A stretch of DNA of 64,000 nucleotides. It comes from Anaerocolumna xylanovorans DSM 12503. GTDB lineage: Bacteria > Bacillota > Clostridia > Lachnospirales > Lachnospiraceae. The position numbers and the translations under genes are program-made. The notes below the pieces were generated by a model. The model was given only the letters and a program-made list of their open reading frames with translations, did no database searches and was not told the DNA's origin. How positions within the stretch are numbered: the first letter of the stretch is position 1; each line of letters begins with the position of its first letter. This document shows positions 43,966 through 53,822 of this stretch, one piece after another. The stretch is taken from the NCBI RefSeq assembly GCF_900143645.1, contig NZ_FRFD01000010.1, positions 215,406 to 279,405 of the forward strand. The letters run 5' to 3'.

Positions 43966-46140
43966 ATGAATTCAACAGAAAAAAACTATCTGGGTCATGT
44001 CATTGATTGCAGTGAGGATTTTTCCTCCGTCAGCAATACCTTTTTTAATATATCTGAAATGAACACCTTTGAGGAGAAGAGCATGACCGGCTCTGTCTCC
44101 TTTAAAAGATACCGGCGTAAGGAACGGCTTTCCTTTAACGGCATTTCCTATCCTTATGAAGAATCCGCTTCCTGGACTTTCCCGCCGGACTATGAAGAGT
44201 CTCCCTCTCATAAAATAAGTCTTTCCTTCTATGACTCCAATATTTTTCGTTTACAGGTAAACCTGGATAATACAGCACCTCAAAAAGAAACTTCTGTCAT
44301 GCTGGAGAAAGAGCTTAAGGCATATCCCTGCAAGACTGCACGGGAAAAAAATTCACTGGTTCTGACTACTGATAAATTGAAAATCACTATAACTTCCTGC
44401 CCTTTTACCCTGGAGATTAGAGATTCCTGCGGCAATTTACTGACCAGGTCCATTCATATGGACGATAGCAGATGCCTTCTTAACTATAACCCGCTCCCTT
44501 TTTCCTATGTAAAACGAGCCTCTGATCTTAAGAAGACGGCGGCGGCTTCTTTTTCCATAAGCCCCGGAGAGCACTTTTACGGCTGCGGAGAGAGCTTTAC
44601 GGGTTTGGATAAATTAGGGCAAAAGGTTGTTTTATGGACAAAAGACCCCCATGGCGTACAAACCCAGGAAATGTATAAACCAATACCTTTTTATATGAGC
44701 TCAAAGGGCTACGGAATTTTCACCCATACAAGCGCTCCGGTTACGTTCGATTTCGGCAGCCGCTACCGGGAGGCACAAACAATATTTATCGGCAATGAAA
44801 AGATAGACTTATTTTTTATCGCCGGAACTCCCAAAGAAATACTCACCGGTTATACATTCCTGACAGGAAGAGCCAACATGCCTCCCCTCTGGAGCTTTGG
44901 CTTATGGATGAGCAGAATATCTTACCAATCAGAAGAAGAAGTCATGGAAACTGCCGGAAAGCTTCGGGATTACCGCATTCCCTGTGATGTTCTTCATTTA
45001 GACACCGGCTGGTTTGAAAAAGACTGGCGCTGCAACTATCAGTTCTCCCCCACACGCTTTCCAAATCCCCAAAAGCTGATAAACAGCTTAAAGGAAAACG
45101 GTTTTCACGTAAGCCTGTGGCAGCTTCCTTACTTTACTCCCGGCAATGAACTGTACCGGGAAATTGTAGATAACGGCTATGCTGTTCAGGATTTTGACGG
45201 TAACCTGCCTGCCGATGATGCTATTTTGGATTTTTCCAACAAACATGCGGCAGCCTGGTATCAGAATAAGCTAAGGCCCCTGCTGGAGATGGGGGTGGCA
45301 GCTATCAAGGCTGATTTCGGTGAAGCAGCGCCTCTTCACGGAAAATATGCCTCCGGAAAATCCGGAATAACAGAGCATAACCTGTATCCTCTCCGCTATA
45401 ATAAAGCAGTATCCGACATAACAAAGCAAATAAAAGGGGAATCCATCATCTGGGCCAGGAGTGCCTGGGCAGGCAGCCAGCGCTATCCCCTGCATTGGGG
45501 TGGTGACGCGGAAAATACCAATATGGGAATGCTTTCTACTTTAAGGGGAGGACTCTCTCTTGGAATGTGCGGATTCACTTTCTGGAGCCATGATGCCGGA
45601 GGGTTTGTAAGGAAAAGTCCGGAGGAACTCTATAAAAGATGGATGTTTATGTCTGTTTTTTCTTCTCATATGCGCTGTCACGGTGCTCCGCCTAAGGAAC
45701 CCTGGCATTATTCAGAAGAATTCCTGGCATTGTTCCGAAAACAGGTCGAGTTCAGATATCGGCTGATACCATATATCTATGAGGAAAGCAGAAAATCCGC
45801 GGAAAAAGGCTGGCCAATGATGCGTTCCATGTTTTTTGAATATCCGGATGACAATACCTGCATCGGACTGGATGACCAGTATATGTTTGGAAGCTCCATT
45901 CTGGCAGCTCCCCTGTTTGAGGACAATATATCCCAAAGAAGTGTTTACCTCCCAAAGGGGCTATGGGTTGACTTGGAAAACAAAGACAATGTCTATGAAG
46001 GCGGACATTGGCATAGCTTACCTTCCGGAAGCCTTTGCGGAATTGCACTTGTAAAAAAAGGAGCAGGTATCCCAATGTCAGAAGTAATACAGCATACGGG
46101 CCAGCTGCAAAGCGACAGGATTACAATTAATCAGTATTAA
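43966..46140 (+). CDS. GH31 family glycosidase, alpha-xylosidase (YicI)-like
   Basis: A 724-residue cytoplasmic glycoside hydrolase with no signal peptide. The nucleophile is Asp450 in IKADFGEAAP and the acid/base Asp514 in HWGGDAENT. The surrounding ARSAWAGSQRYPLHWGGD and FWSHDAGGF closely follow E. coli YicI, an alpha-xylosidase, where the same aspartates are Asp416 and Asp482. It starts 15 bp after the permease stop. It would split imported alpha-linked oligosaccharides such as isoprimeverose-type units, though alpha-glucosidase activity is also possible. Confidence 0.9.
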   Translation: MNSTEKNYLGHVIDCSEDFSSVSNTFFNISEMNTFEEKSMTGSVSFKRYRRKERLSFNGISYPYEESASWTFPPDYEESPSHKISLSFYDSNIFRLQVNLDNTAPQKETSVMLEKELKAYPCKTAREKNSLVLTTDKLKITITSCPFTLEIRDSCGNLLTRSIHMDDSRCLLNYNPLPFSYVKRASDLKKTAAASFSISPGEHFYGCGESFTGLDKLGQKVVLWTKDPHGVQTQEMYKPIPFYMSSKGYGIFTHTSAPVTFDFGSRYREAQTIFIGNEKIDLFFIAGTPKEILTGYTFLTGRANMPPLWSFGLWMSRISYQSEEEVMETAGKLRDYRIPCDVLHLDTGWFEKDWRCNYQFSPTRFPNPQKLINSLKENGFHVSLWQLPYFTPGNELYREIVDNGYAVQDFDGNLPADDAILDFSNKHAAAWYQNKLRPLLEMGVAAIKADFGEAAPLHGKYASGKSGITEHNLYPLRYNKAVSDITKQIKGESIIWARSAWAGSQRYPLHWGGDAENTNMGMLSTLRGGLSLGMCGFTFWSHDAGGFVRKSPEELYKRWMFMSVFSSHMRCHGAPPKEPWHYSEEFLALFRKQVEFRYRLIPYIYEESRKSAEKGWPMMRSMFFEYPDDNTCIGLDDQYMFGSSILAAPLFEDNISQRSVYLPKGLWVDLENKDNVYEGGHWHSLPSGSLCGIALVKKGAGIPMSEVIQHTGQLQSDRITINQY

Positions 46141-46182
46141 ATCAGAGCTGCCTCTAAGATTATCCGCCGAAAGGAAGTCATT

Positions 46183-48198
46183 ATGAAATTTGAATTAAGA
46201 AACCCGGATTACACACTTAGTCCCTATACAGGTATGGGCAGGCAGCATTGGCTGGATGCCTGTGAGTTTCTGCTTAAAGGAATCTTCTCAAATGTTGCTT
46301 CAATGGACAGTCTGCCCCTTAGCCCAAGAACAGAGTATGCCGTAAGCTATCCCAATGAGAAAACCTCTCCCTGGAAGGAATATGCCGCACGGTTTGAGGG
46401 CCTTTCCCGCAGTTTTCTGATTGCCGCCCCACTTCTTTTTAACAGGCCTGAAACAAAAATAGGCGAATATTCTCTAACGGAATATTACAGGAAACATATT
46501 CTTTCTGCCGTTACAAAAGGGACTGCAAGCTATATGCTCTCTTTAAAGGAAGTTCAGAGTATGTCCGCTCCCGGGGAGCGCGCCTTCCAGCATACCTGTG
46601 AATGTGCATCTCTTGTCATTGGACTGGAGCAATCAAGAAATATACTCTGGGATACCTACTGCCAGCAGGAAAAAGATTGTATTGCCGCGTATCTGATGGA
46701 ATTCGCAAATGGATATACGGAGCCCCATAACTGGCGCCTGTTTAACATGCTGATTCTTGCCTTTCTCCACAAAGAGGGATATCCCATTGATGAATCTATT
46801 ATGCGTGACCATGCACAGGCAATCCTGTCCTACTATGCAGGAGACGGATGGTACCGGGACGGGCACCGCTTTGATTATTATTCTCCCTGGGCATTTCAGG
46901 TATATGCACCTCTTTGGAATGCCTGGTATGGGTACCAAAAAGAGCCTTATATTGCCTCACAAATTGAAAAAAACTCCAATTGCCTTGTAGAGCGTTATGA
47001 AGCCTTGTTTGATAAAAACGCAAATGTTACCCTCTGGGGAAGAAGCGGTATTTACCGCAATGCCGTATCAGCTCCCTTTGCTGCAAATTTCGCCTTAAAT
47101 AACCCGAAAGCTCATCCGGGATTGGCACGAAGGATTAATTCCGGTGCTCTGCTCCAATTCATCACCAGGGAAGACGTCTTTCAAAACGGAATTCCCACAC
47201 TGGGATTTTACAAGGAATTTTCTCCTATGGTGCAGGAATACAGCTGCGCCGAGAGTCCTTTCTGGATGGCCAATCCTTTTATCTGCCTCTGTTTTCCTGA
47301 TAATCATCCCTTTTGGACTGCCGCTGAAAGCAATGGCAGCTGGGAGGAAATGAAAGAAAATGCAAATAAGACCTTTATCATGGAGGGCCCCGGTATTGTA
47401 GCGGATCACCACGGTGCTAACGGTTCTGTCGAATTCCGAACGGCAAAAGCCCTGTTTAAACCGGAGGATGAATATATTCCTTACTATATACGCTTATCCT
47501 TTCACAGCCATTTTCCCTGGGAAGCCTTTGATTATAAAGGTGCCGAGGCAATGCAATACAGTCTTTTATACGACGGAGAGGAAAAAGCGCTGGTTCCGAA
47601 TATTATGCTGTACGCAGGGGTCAGAGAAAAAGTACTCTACCGAATGGCTTATTTTGACTTTCAATACAACTTTCAGGGAAAGTCTTCCATCCAATTGGCA
47701 GATATACCGCTCCCGAACGGCATGCTCCGTGCAGATAAAACCAGAATTCCACATAAACCGTACCGGCTCTTTATGGGGGCCTATGGCTTTCCCGCCGATG
47801 ATACTGTCAGTATCCAAAAAAGAAGCCTTAACGGCGCACAGTCAATGGTACTAAAAAGTGATACAAGGCAGCTGGCACTTACCGTCTATTCCGGTTTTGA
47901 TACGATTGAGCTAAAGGAACGCACAGGTGTAAATCCAATATCCGCTAAGAGTCTTTTGCTCTATGGAACCAGTAAAAGAGAAAAGTTATATGGCTATGAA
48001 CCCTATGTTATGGTATCGGCTGTCTTAAGCAAGGAGGGAGGAGAAGATTTCACAGAATCCGAACTTTTTCCTATCCGCAGTCTTTCTTTTCGTGACAGTG
48101 AACAATGCGGCGGCTGCGGACCGGTTAGAATTGAATTAAGAGATGGTCAAAGTTATGAAATAAACTATGAGGAAATGGAAGGAAATCTCATGATATAA
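46183..48198 (+). CDS. DUF2264 domain protein, probable glycoside hydrolase
   Basis: A 671-residue cytoplasmic protein whose N-terminal 380 residues match DUF2264, predicted to form an (alpha/alpha)-barrel (GRQHWLDACEFLLKGIF, YYAGDGWYRDGHRFDYYS, VTLWGRSGIYRNAVSAPFAA), followed by a beta-rich C-terminal part. Some members of this group have been placed among glycoside hydrolases acting on uronic-acid-containing glycans, so an enzyme role is plausible but not shown here. It is the last gene of the sugar operon, next to GH31, and a strong terminator follows. Confidence 0.82.
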   Translation: MKFELRNPDYTLSPYTGMGRQHWLDACEFLLKGIFSNVASMDSLPLSPRTEYAVSYPNEKTSPWKEYAARFEGLSRSFLIAAPLLFNRPETKIGEYSLTEYYRKHILSAVTKGTASYMLSLKEVQSMSAPGERAFQHTCECASLVIGLEQSRNILWDTYCQQEKDCIAAYLMEFANGYTEPHNWRLFNMLILAFLHKEGYPIDESIMRDHAQAILSYYAGDGWYRDGHRFDYYSPWAFQVYAPLWNAWYGYQKEPYIASQIEKNSNCLVERYEALFDKNANVTLWGRSGIYRNAVSAPFAANFALNNPKAHPGLARRINSGALLQFITREDVFQNGIPTLGFYKEFSPMVQEYSCAESPFWMANPFICLCFPDNHPFWTAAESNGSWEEMKENANKTFIMEGPGIVADHHGANGSVEFRTAKALFKPEDEYIPYYIRLSFHSHFPWEAFDYKGAEAMQYSLLYDGEEKALVPNIMLYAGVREKVLYRMAYFDFQYNFQGKSSIQLADIPLPNGMLRADKTRIPHKPYRLFMGAYGFPADDTVSIQKRSLNGAQSMVLKSDTRQLALTVYSGFDTIELKERTGVNPISAKSLLLYGTSKREKLYGYEPYVMVSAVLSKEGGEDFTESELFPIRSLSFRDSEQCGGCGPVRIELRDGQSYEINYEEMEGNLMI

Positions 48199-48203
48199 AC
48201 TGC

Positions 48204-48250
48204 AAAAGGGCTGCTGCAAAAGTAATTTAAATGCAGCAGCCCTTTTGTGG
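48204..48250. terminator. Bidirectional terminator between DUF2264 gene and hisC
   Basis: AAAAGGGCTGCTGCA and TGCAGCAGCCCTTTT form a perfect long stem with a 13-nt loop. It reads as a terminator in both directions and serves the two convergent operons. Confidence 0.93.
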
Positions 48251-48261
48251 TCTGACTATTA

Positions 48262-49332
48262 TCAGAATGCTTTTTGCTCTTTGATAATATCGGAAACCGC
48301 ATCAATAAATGCCTTCATTTCCTCATCCGTTCCTATGGTAATCCTTAGGAAATTATCAATTCCGGGCTTTTTAAAATAGCGCACATAAATATCTTTTTTC
48401 CTTAATTCGTTAAAAATCACCTCTGCCGGTACTTCCCTGTGAGAAGCAAAGAAGAAGTTTGTTTTCGAGTCCAAAATAGTAAAACCGAGACCACGGAGGC
48501 TTTCAGCTGCCCAGGTCCTGGTTTTCATTATCCTGTCAAGAATTTCCTTGTGATACTTTTGGTCTCTTACCGCTTCTGCCCCATAGCATAAGGAAGGCTG
48601 GTTCATGGTATAGGAGTTATATGAATATTTTACATCGTTTAATGCCTTGATAAGAGAAGGAGCCCCAAAGGCATATCCGATACGGATTCCTGCCATGGAG
48701 TAAGCCTTTGAAAAGGTCTGCACGATTAAAAGATTCTCGAATTCCTTCAGTAAGGGCAGAGCTGTTTCTCCGCCAAATTCCACATAGGCTTCGTCTACTA
48801 TAACAACCGATTCCCGGTTATGCTCTAAGATATCCCTGACAGCGTCAAGGCCTAAATTCAGAGAAGTAGGTGCATTGGGGTTAGCTATGACAATTCCGCC
48901 GTTTTTCCTGTAGTAATCTTCTTTTCTGATAGTAAAATCCTCATTTAAAGGGATTGTCTCAAAGGGGATATTGTAAAGTGCTGCCCATACCTCATAAAAG
49001 GAATAGGTGATATCAGGAAACAGGATTGGCTCTGTAGAATTAAAAAAGGTCAGGAAAGCTGTTGCCAACACATCATCAGAACCTACTCCTACGAAAATCT
49101 GCTCATTCTTTAAGCCATAGACCTCACCCAGAGCCTCTGTTAAAACAGTGGAAGAGGGATCGGGATAAAGTCTTAACTGATCCATCTTAAATTCTTCCAT
49201 TGCCTTTTTCACCTCCGGTGAGGGCGGATAGGGATTTTCATTGGTGTTTAACTTAATCATTCCGGGTTTATTGGGCTGCTCCCCAGGAACATAGGGTACA
49301 ACCTTTCTGAAATACTGCTCCCACTGTTTCAT
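48262..49332 (-). CDS. hisC: Histidinol-phosphate aminotransferase
   Basis: A 356-residue fold-type I PLP enzyme with LNTNENPYPPSP (26-37), ANPNAPTS, VDEAYVEFGG and the PLP lysine in TFSKAYSMAGIRIGYA. It converts histidinol phosphate and 2-oxoglutarate in histidine synthesis; HisC-like enzymes can also act on aromatic amino acids. It lies 8 bp after a second aminotransferase gene and away from other his genes, so its exact pathway is open. Confidence 0.85.
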   Translation of the reverse strand: MKQWEQYFRKVVPYVPGEQPNKPGMIKLNTNENPYPPSPEVKKAMEEFKMDQLRLYPDPSSTVLTEALGEVYGLKNEQIFVGVGSDDVLATAFLTFFNSTEPILFPDITYSFYEVWAALYNIPFETIPLNEDFTIRKEDYYRKNGGIVIANPNAPTSLNLGLDAVRDILEHNRESVVIVDEAYVEFGGETALPLLKEFENLLIVQTFSKAYSMAGIRIGYAFGAPSLIKALNDVKYSYNSYTMNQPSLCYGAEAVRDQKYHKEILDRIMKTRTWAAESLRGLGFTILDSKTNFFFASHREVPAEVIFNELRKKDIYVRYFKKPGIDNFLRITIGTDEEMKAFIDAVSDIIKEQKAF

Positions 49333-49340
49333 ATTGTCTT

Positions 49341-50534
49341 TTACCTTTCTTCTTGATATTCCTGGTAAAGCTTCTTAAAACCGGGCAACGCTCCTTCAAT
49401 GGTACTTTTGCTTACACAATACGCAATACGGCAGTAACCTGCACAGCCAAAAGCAACACCTGGTACCAAAAGGATATTATGCTTTTTCGCACGCTCACAA
49501 AAGGCCTTGTCATCTTCCTCTAAAGTCTTAACAAAGAGGTAAAATGCCCCCTCCGGCTTTGCACAGGAATACCCATATTCTTTGAGGCTGTTGTATAGCA
49601 ATTCCCTGTTCTCATTATAAACGGAAATATCCACTTCCGAATCCAGACATCTTGCAACTACTCTTTGTATCAGAGATGGAGCATTTACAAAGCCAAGAAT
49701 TCTGGTTGCAACACTTGCCGCTGCAAAAATCTCTTCGTAATCCTCTGCTTCCTTTGGAATCACGAGATAACCTATACGCTCTCCCGGAAGGGACAGAGAT
49801 TTACTATAGGAGTAGCCTACAATGGTATTTTTGTAATATTTCGTAAGATATGGAACGAATACATCTCCATAAACTAATTCTCTGTATGGTTCATCGGATA
49901 TCAGATAGATCGGATTACCAAACTCCTGCTGCTTCTTTTCCAGTACCTTAGAAAGCTCTTTGATTGTTTCTTCGGAATATACTACACCTGTAGGATTATT
50001 CGGTGTATTTACAATAACTGCCTTGGTATTTCCGGTGAGCTTCTCTTCTAATTCCTTTAGGTTCGGCATAAAAGTTTCTTTGTCCGGGCTGATTACCACA
50101 AGCTTTCCATCATAGTTATCCGCATAGTTACGGTATTCTCCGAAAAATGGTGCGAAAACAACAACTTCATCGCCGGGATTTAACAGGGTCTTTAAAATTA
50201 CGTTTAATCCTCCTGCCGCACCAACGGTCATTATGATGTTATCTTTATGAAATGAGGTGCTATGGATTTTATTTAAATGGACAGCTATGTTCTCTCTGAC
50301 ATCTTCATAGCCGGAATTATTCATATAACCATGAACAAAGGTCGTTTCCTCATTTGTAACAATGTCAATTACCGCTTCTTTTACTGAAACAGGCGGCTGC
50401 ACACTGGGATTGCCAAGGCTGAAATCATATACGTTTTCCTTGCCATAAATCGCTGCCAGGCGCTTTCCTTCTTCAAACATGGCCCTGGTTATGGAACTGT
50501 TCTTTACCATTACACTCATTTTTTCAGAAATCAT
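49341..50534 (-). CDS. PLP-dependent aminotransferase (AspC/class I-like)
   Basis: A 397-residue fold-type I aminotransferase. Visible are SLGNPSVQPP, VGAAGGLNVILKTLLNPGDE, NTPNNPTGVVY, SDEPYRELVY and the PLP lysine in GYSYSKSLSLPGERIGYL. Aspartate or aromatic amino acids are likely substrates. It is the first gene of a two-gene operon with hisC. AGAGGT lies 5 nt before the ATG. Confidence 0.88.
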   Translation of the reverse strand: MISEKMSVMVKNSSITRAMFEEGKRLAAIYGKENVYDFSLGNPSVQPPVSVKEAVIDIVTNEETTFVHGYMNNSGYEDVRENIAVHLNKIHSTSFHKDNIIMTVGAAGGLNVILKTLLNPGDEVVVFAPFFGEYRNYADNYDGKLVVISPDKETFMPNLKELEEKLTGNTKAVIVNTPNNPTGVVYSEETIKELSKVLEKKQQEFGNPIYLISDEPYRELVYGDVFVPYLTKYYKNTIVGYSYSKSLSLPGERIGYLVIPKEAEDYEEIFAAASVATRILGFVNAPSLIQRVVARCLDSEVDISVYNENRELLYNSLKEYGYSCAKPEGAFYLFVKTLEEDDKAFCERAKKHNILLVPGVAFGCAGYCRIAYCVSKSTIEGALPGFKKLYQEYQEER

Positions 50535-50651
50535 ACGAAACCTCTTTCCTTTACTGTATCTTTTCTTTTATTTTTAACAGTATAGCATACAGCTGTCTTT
50601 TTTTACAAGTCATGCCTGCACACTAATTCATTTTTCTAAGAATTCAGATAC

Positions 50652-50684
50652 AAAAAGGAAAGACCTGTAAAAACAAGTCTTTTC
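50652..50684 (-). terminator. Terminator after the liv operon
   Basis: On the minus strand GAAAAGACTTG pairs with CAGGTCTTTC around TTTTTA, followed by CTTTTTG. It lies just behind the cytidylate-kinase-like gene. Confidence 0.75.
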
Positions 50685-50693
50685 TAATTCTTA

Positions 50694-51317
50694 CTATTTT
50701 CCCTGACGGATATCCAGATAATTTTTCACAATCTGCACGCATTTGTCAAAGCCCAATCGTTTACTGTTGACGCACAAATCATAGTTCCCCGCATTTTCCC
50801 AGTCCCTGCCGGTATAATAACGGTAGTATGCCGCCCTTCTTTTATCCGTTTCAAGTACTTTCTTTTCAAGCTCCTTCCCTGGCAGGCTGTACATACCCTC
50901 CAGCCTTTTTACGCAATCCTCCAGAGAGGCGTGAACAAAAACTTTTATTACATTATCCATATCCCTTAGAACATAATCCGCACATCTTCCGACGATAACG
51001 CAGGATTCTTCTTCTGCCAGCTTTCTGATAACCTTTGCCTGATAGCTGAACAAATTATCATTAGAAACAAAGTCTTCCCTGTCCGGCGGAATCAGTTCGC
51101 CTTTGTATTCTTTCCTGGCTATCCGGTATAAAAGGCTCTGCTTTAGCTGCTCGTCCGCCCGTCCGAACAGTTCTTCATTTATTCCGCTTTCATCTGAAGC
51201 CAGACGTAACAGCTCCCTGTCATAATAGTGTATTCCAAGCTCTTCGGCTAACATTTTCCCCATAGTCCTGCCGCCGCTGCCATAGCCTCTTGCTATGGTA
51301 ATCACAAAGTTATCCAT
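50694..51317 (-). CDS. Cytidylate kinase-like family protein
   Basis: AAAGGAGG lies before the ATG at 51317; the frame is open upstream, but this start gives MDNFVITIARG, typical of the family, and 207 residues. The P-loop is GYGSGGRTMGK (about residues 12-22), followed by LGIHYYDRELL. The family (Pfam cytidylate_kin2) is related to CMP kinases but of unproven substrate. It overlaps nothing but follows livF by 13 bp, so it is in the liv transcript, an odd neighbour for an amino-acid transporter. Confidence 0.85.
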   Translation of the reverse strand: MDNFVITIARGYGSGGRTMGKMLAEELGIHYYDRELLRLASDESGINEELFGRADEQLKQSLLYRIARKEYKGELIPPDREDFVSNDNLFSYQAKVIRKLAEEESCVIVGRCADYVLRDMDNVIKVFVHASLEDCVKRLEGMYSLPGKELEKKVLETDKRRAAYYRYYTGRDWENAGNYDLCVNSKRLGFDKCVQIVKNYLDIRQGK

Positions 51318-51330
51318 ACCAACTCCTCCT

Positions 51331-52041
51331 TTATTCACCAAGATATGCTTTCTTTACGGAATCATCATTCAGAAGTTCACTTGCCTTTCCTTCCAGAACA
51401 ATCTTGCCGGTTTCTAAAACATACGCTCTGGTGGCGATGGATAGTGCTTTTTTTGCATTTTGCTCCACCAAAAGAACTGTCGTACCGCTCTCGCTGATTT
51501 CTCTTATGATATCGAATATCTCCGATACAAACAGGGGAGACAGCCCCATGGAGGGTTCATCCATCAGTATAATCCTGGGCTGCGACATCAGGGCCCTTCC
51601 CATAGCCAGCATCTGCTGCTCACCGCCGCTTAGGGTTCCTGCTATCTGGTTCTTCCGCTCTCTTAGCCTTGGAAATCTATTATATATCTTATTCAATGTG
51701 CTTTCAATCTCGCCCTTATCTTTTCTGGTATAAGCTCCCATCTTAAGATTTTCATATACCGTAAGCTCGGAAAATATCCTTCTGCCTTCCGGTACATGTG
51801 CCATCCCCATGGTTACGATTTTGTGGGCAGGAGTTTTTGTCAAATCCTTGCCTTCAAATAATACATGTCCCGACTTGGCCCCTATCAAGCCCGTAATTGT
51901 ATGAAGAATCGTGGTTTTTCCGGCACCGTTTGCTCCGATTAAAGCAATAACTTCTCCTTCGTTTACTTCAAAGGATATCCCTTTTAATGCCTGGATTACC
52001 CCGTAATATACATTCAAATCCTCTATTTTCAACATTGCCAT
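51331..52041 (-). CDS. livF: Branched-chain amino-acid ABC transporter ATP-binding protein LivF
   Basis: A 236-residue ATPase with Walker A GANGAGKTT, signature LSGGEQQMLAMGRAL and Walker B IILMDEPSMGLSP. AAAGGAG precedes the ATG. It lies 12 bp after livG. Confidence 0.94.
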   Translation of the reverse strand: MAMLKIEDLNVYYGVIQALKGISFEVNEGEVIALIGANGAGKTTILHTITGLIGAKSGHVLFEGKDLTKTPAHKIVTMGMAHVPEGRRIFSELTVYENLKMGAYTRKDKGEIESTLNKIYNRFPRLRERKNQIAGTLSGGEQQMLAMGRALMSQPRIILMDEPSMGLSPLFVSEIFDIIREISESGTTVLLVEQNAKKALSIATRAYVLETGKIVLEGKASELLNDDSVKKAYLGE

Positions 52042-52053
52042 AGTGTCTCTCCT

Positions 52054-52812
52054 TTACTCTCCAAGATATGCGGTAATTACCTCGGGATTATTTAAGACAT
52101 CCTCCGGTGTGCCTGCTGCTAATTCCATCCCGAAATTTAACACCAGTATCTTTTCGCAAATTCCCGACACAAGCTTCATATCATGCTCAATTAAGAGAAT
52201 CGTAATACCGTAACGTTTTCTCACAAGCTGGATGGTATCCATAAGCTCTGCTGTTTCATTGGGATTCATACCGGCAGCAGGCTCATCCAGTAAGAGCAAT
52301 TTCGGATTCGTCGCAAGACCTCTGGCTATTTCTAACTTACGCTGCTTTCCGTAAGGAAGATTGCCGGCCAGATAATGTGCCTGACCATCCAAATCAAATA
52401 CTTTCAGAATCTCAAGAGCCTTTTCATCCATGCTCTTCTCCCTCTTAAAGTAGGAACCCAGATGAAGAAAGCTTTCTGCCAGAGAGTAACCCTGCTGATT
52501 ATGAAGCGCTGTCTTGACATTGTCAAGCACCGTCATTTTCTTAAATAAACGAATATTCTGAAAGGTTCTTGCAATTCCTGATTTGCAGATTTCCGAGGGA
52601 GACTTCCCCACTAAATCCACACCGTCAAGCTTTATCGTACCGTCCGTTGGCCTGTATACACCGGTAAGTAAATTGAATACTGTTGTTTTTCCGGCACCGT
52701 TGGGCCCTATTAATCCATAAAGCTGGCCCTTTTCAATTAATAGATTAACATTGTCTACCGCTCTTAAGCCTCCAAAGGAGATACCTAGATTTTTTACTTC
52801 TAATAAATTCAA
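52054..52812 (-). CDS. livG: Branched-chain amino-acid ABC transporter ATP-binding protein LivG, TTG start
   Basis: A 252-residue ATPase with Walker A GPNGAGKTT, signature-like NLPYGKQRKLEIARGLA, Walker B LLLLDEPAAGMNP and the LivG-type C-terminal helix. Translation begins at TTG (52812), with AAAGGAGAG upstream. It is 16 bp after livM. Confidence 0.94.
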   Translation of the reverse strand: MNLLEVKNLGISFGGLRAVDNVNLLIEKGQLYGLIGPNGAGKTTVFNLLTGVYRPTDGTIKLDGVDLVGKSPSEICKSGIARTFQNIRLFKKMTVLDNVKTALHNQQGYSLAESFLHLGSYFKREKSMDEKALEILKVFDLDGQAHYLAGNLPYGKQRKLEIARGLATNPKLLLLDEPAAGMNPNETAELMDTIQLVRKRYGITILLIEHDMKLVSGICEKILVLNFGMELAAGTPEDVLNNPEVITAYLGE

Positions 52813-52828
52813 AATTCTTCTCTCCTTT

Positions 52829-53815
52829 CTATCTGGCTCTTGCCTTTAATTTTGGCAATTTGGGCAACTTGGGGAACTTTCCTGAATCTTCTAACCTCTG
52901 GCGGATTTCAGAAGAATTAAACAGCATAATCAAAATAAGCGCCAGTGAGTAAAGCAGCATCCGGTAGTTGCTTGCCCCTCTTAAAAATTCGGGTAACAGA
53001 GTAAGTATGATAGCCGATATGACAGATCCCGGGATGCTTCCCATACCGCCAAGTACTACAATAACAAGAATTTCAATGGATTTATTGTAATCGAAGTTGC
53101 CGGGCTTTAAGATACTTAAGTTATGCCCAAAGAGCACGCCTGCCACTCCTGCAAAGAAGGCTGCAATTACAAAAGCCATGATTTTATAATTACTTACCTT
53201 AATACCAATGGATTCTGCCGCAATGGAATTATCCCTGATAGAACTGATAACCCTTCCATAACGGGATTTTACAAAGTTAGCAAGCAAAACAATCGTTATG
53301 ATAACAAAGGCATAGGTCCATTTATAGTTGGTATATCTGGGAATTCCGCTTAAGCCTCTTGCTCCGCCCGTAACACTAAGAAAGTTAACAATGGAGCGGA
53401 CGATTTCACCAAAAGCAAGAGTAACGATTGCCAGATAATCTCCCTTAAGGCGTAAAACGGGGATTCCGATTACTACGCCGAATAAAGCGGCCACGATACC
53501 TCCGATTATTATGCCTATCAGAAAGGCAAGGGAGTTTGGGATTCCCGTATGGTTCTCGGCAAAGATGGTAAATAAAGCTCCCGAATAAGCTCCGATAGCC
53601 ATAAAGCCCGCATGTCCCAAAGACAGTTCTCCAAGAAAACCGGTGGTAATATTTAAGGAAACCGCCAGAATAATATTAATTCCGATCGGTACAAGAAGGG
53701 ATTTAAAATGCCTGGTGGCAAAGTTCCCTTCCATCACTGTCATTATAATAAGGTAAACAGCAATAACAGCGGCTAATTTTATTAAATTCTTTACTGTAAA
53801 AATTCCTTTTCCCAT
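52829..53815 (-). CDS. livM: Branched-chain amino-acid ABC transporter permease LivM
   Basis: A 328-residue membrane protein with about eight to ten segments and the LivM signature GELSLGHAGFMAIGAYSGA near residue 62. The motif GGMGSIPGSVISAIILT lies in the second half. It ends in a basic tail with repeated KLPKLPKLK. Gap to livH is 7 bp. Confidence 0.94.
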   Translation of the reverse strand: MGKGIFTVKNLIKLAAVIAVYLIIMTVMEGNFATRHFKSLLVPIGINIILAVSLNITTGFLGELSLGHAGFMAIGAYSGALFTIFAENHTGIPNSLAFLIGIIIGGIVAALFGVVIGIPVLRLKGDYLAIVTLAFGEIVRSIVNFLSVTGGARGLSGIPRYTNYKWTYAFVIITIVLLANFVKSRYGRVISSIRDNSIAAESIGIKVSNYKIMAFVIAAFFAGVAGVLFGHNLSILKPGNFDYNKSIEILVIVVLGGMGSIPGSVISAIILTLLPEFLRGASNYRMLLYSLALILIMLFNSSEIRQRLEDSGKFPKLPKLPKLKARAR

Positions 53816-53822
53816 ACTCCAC

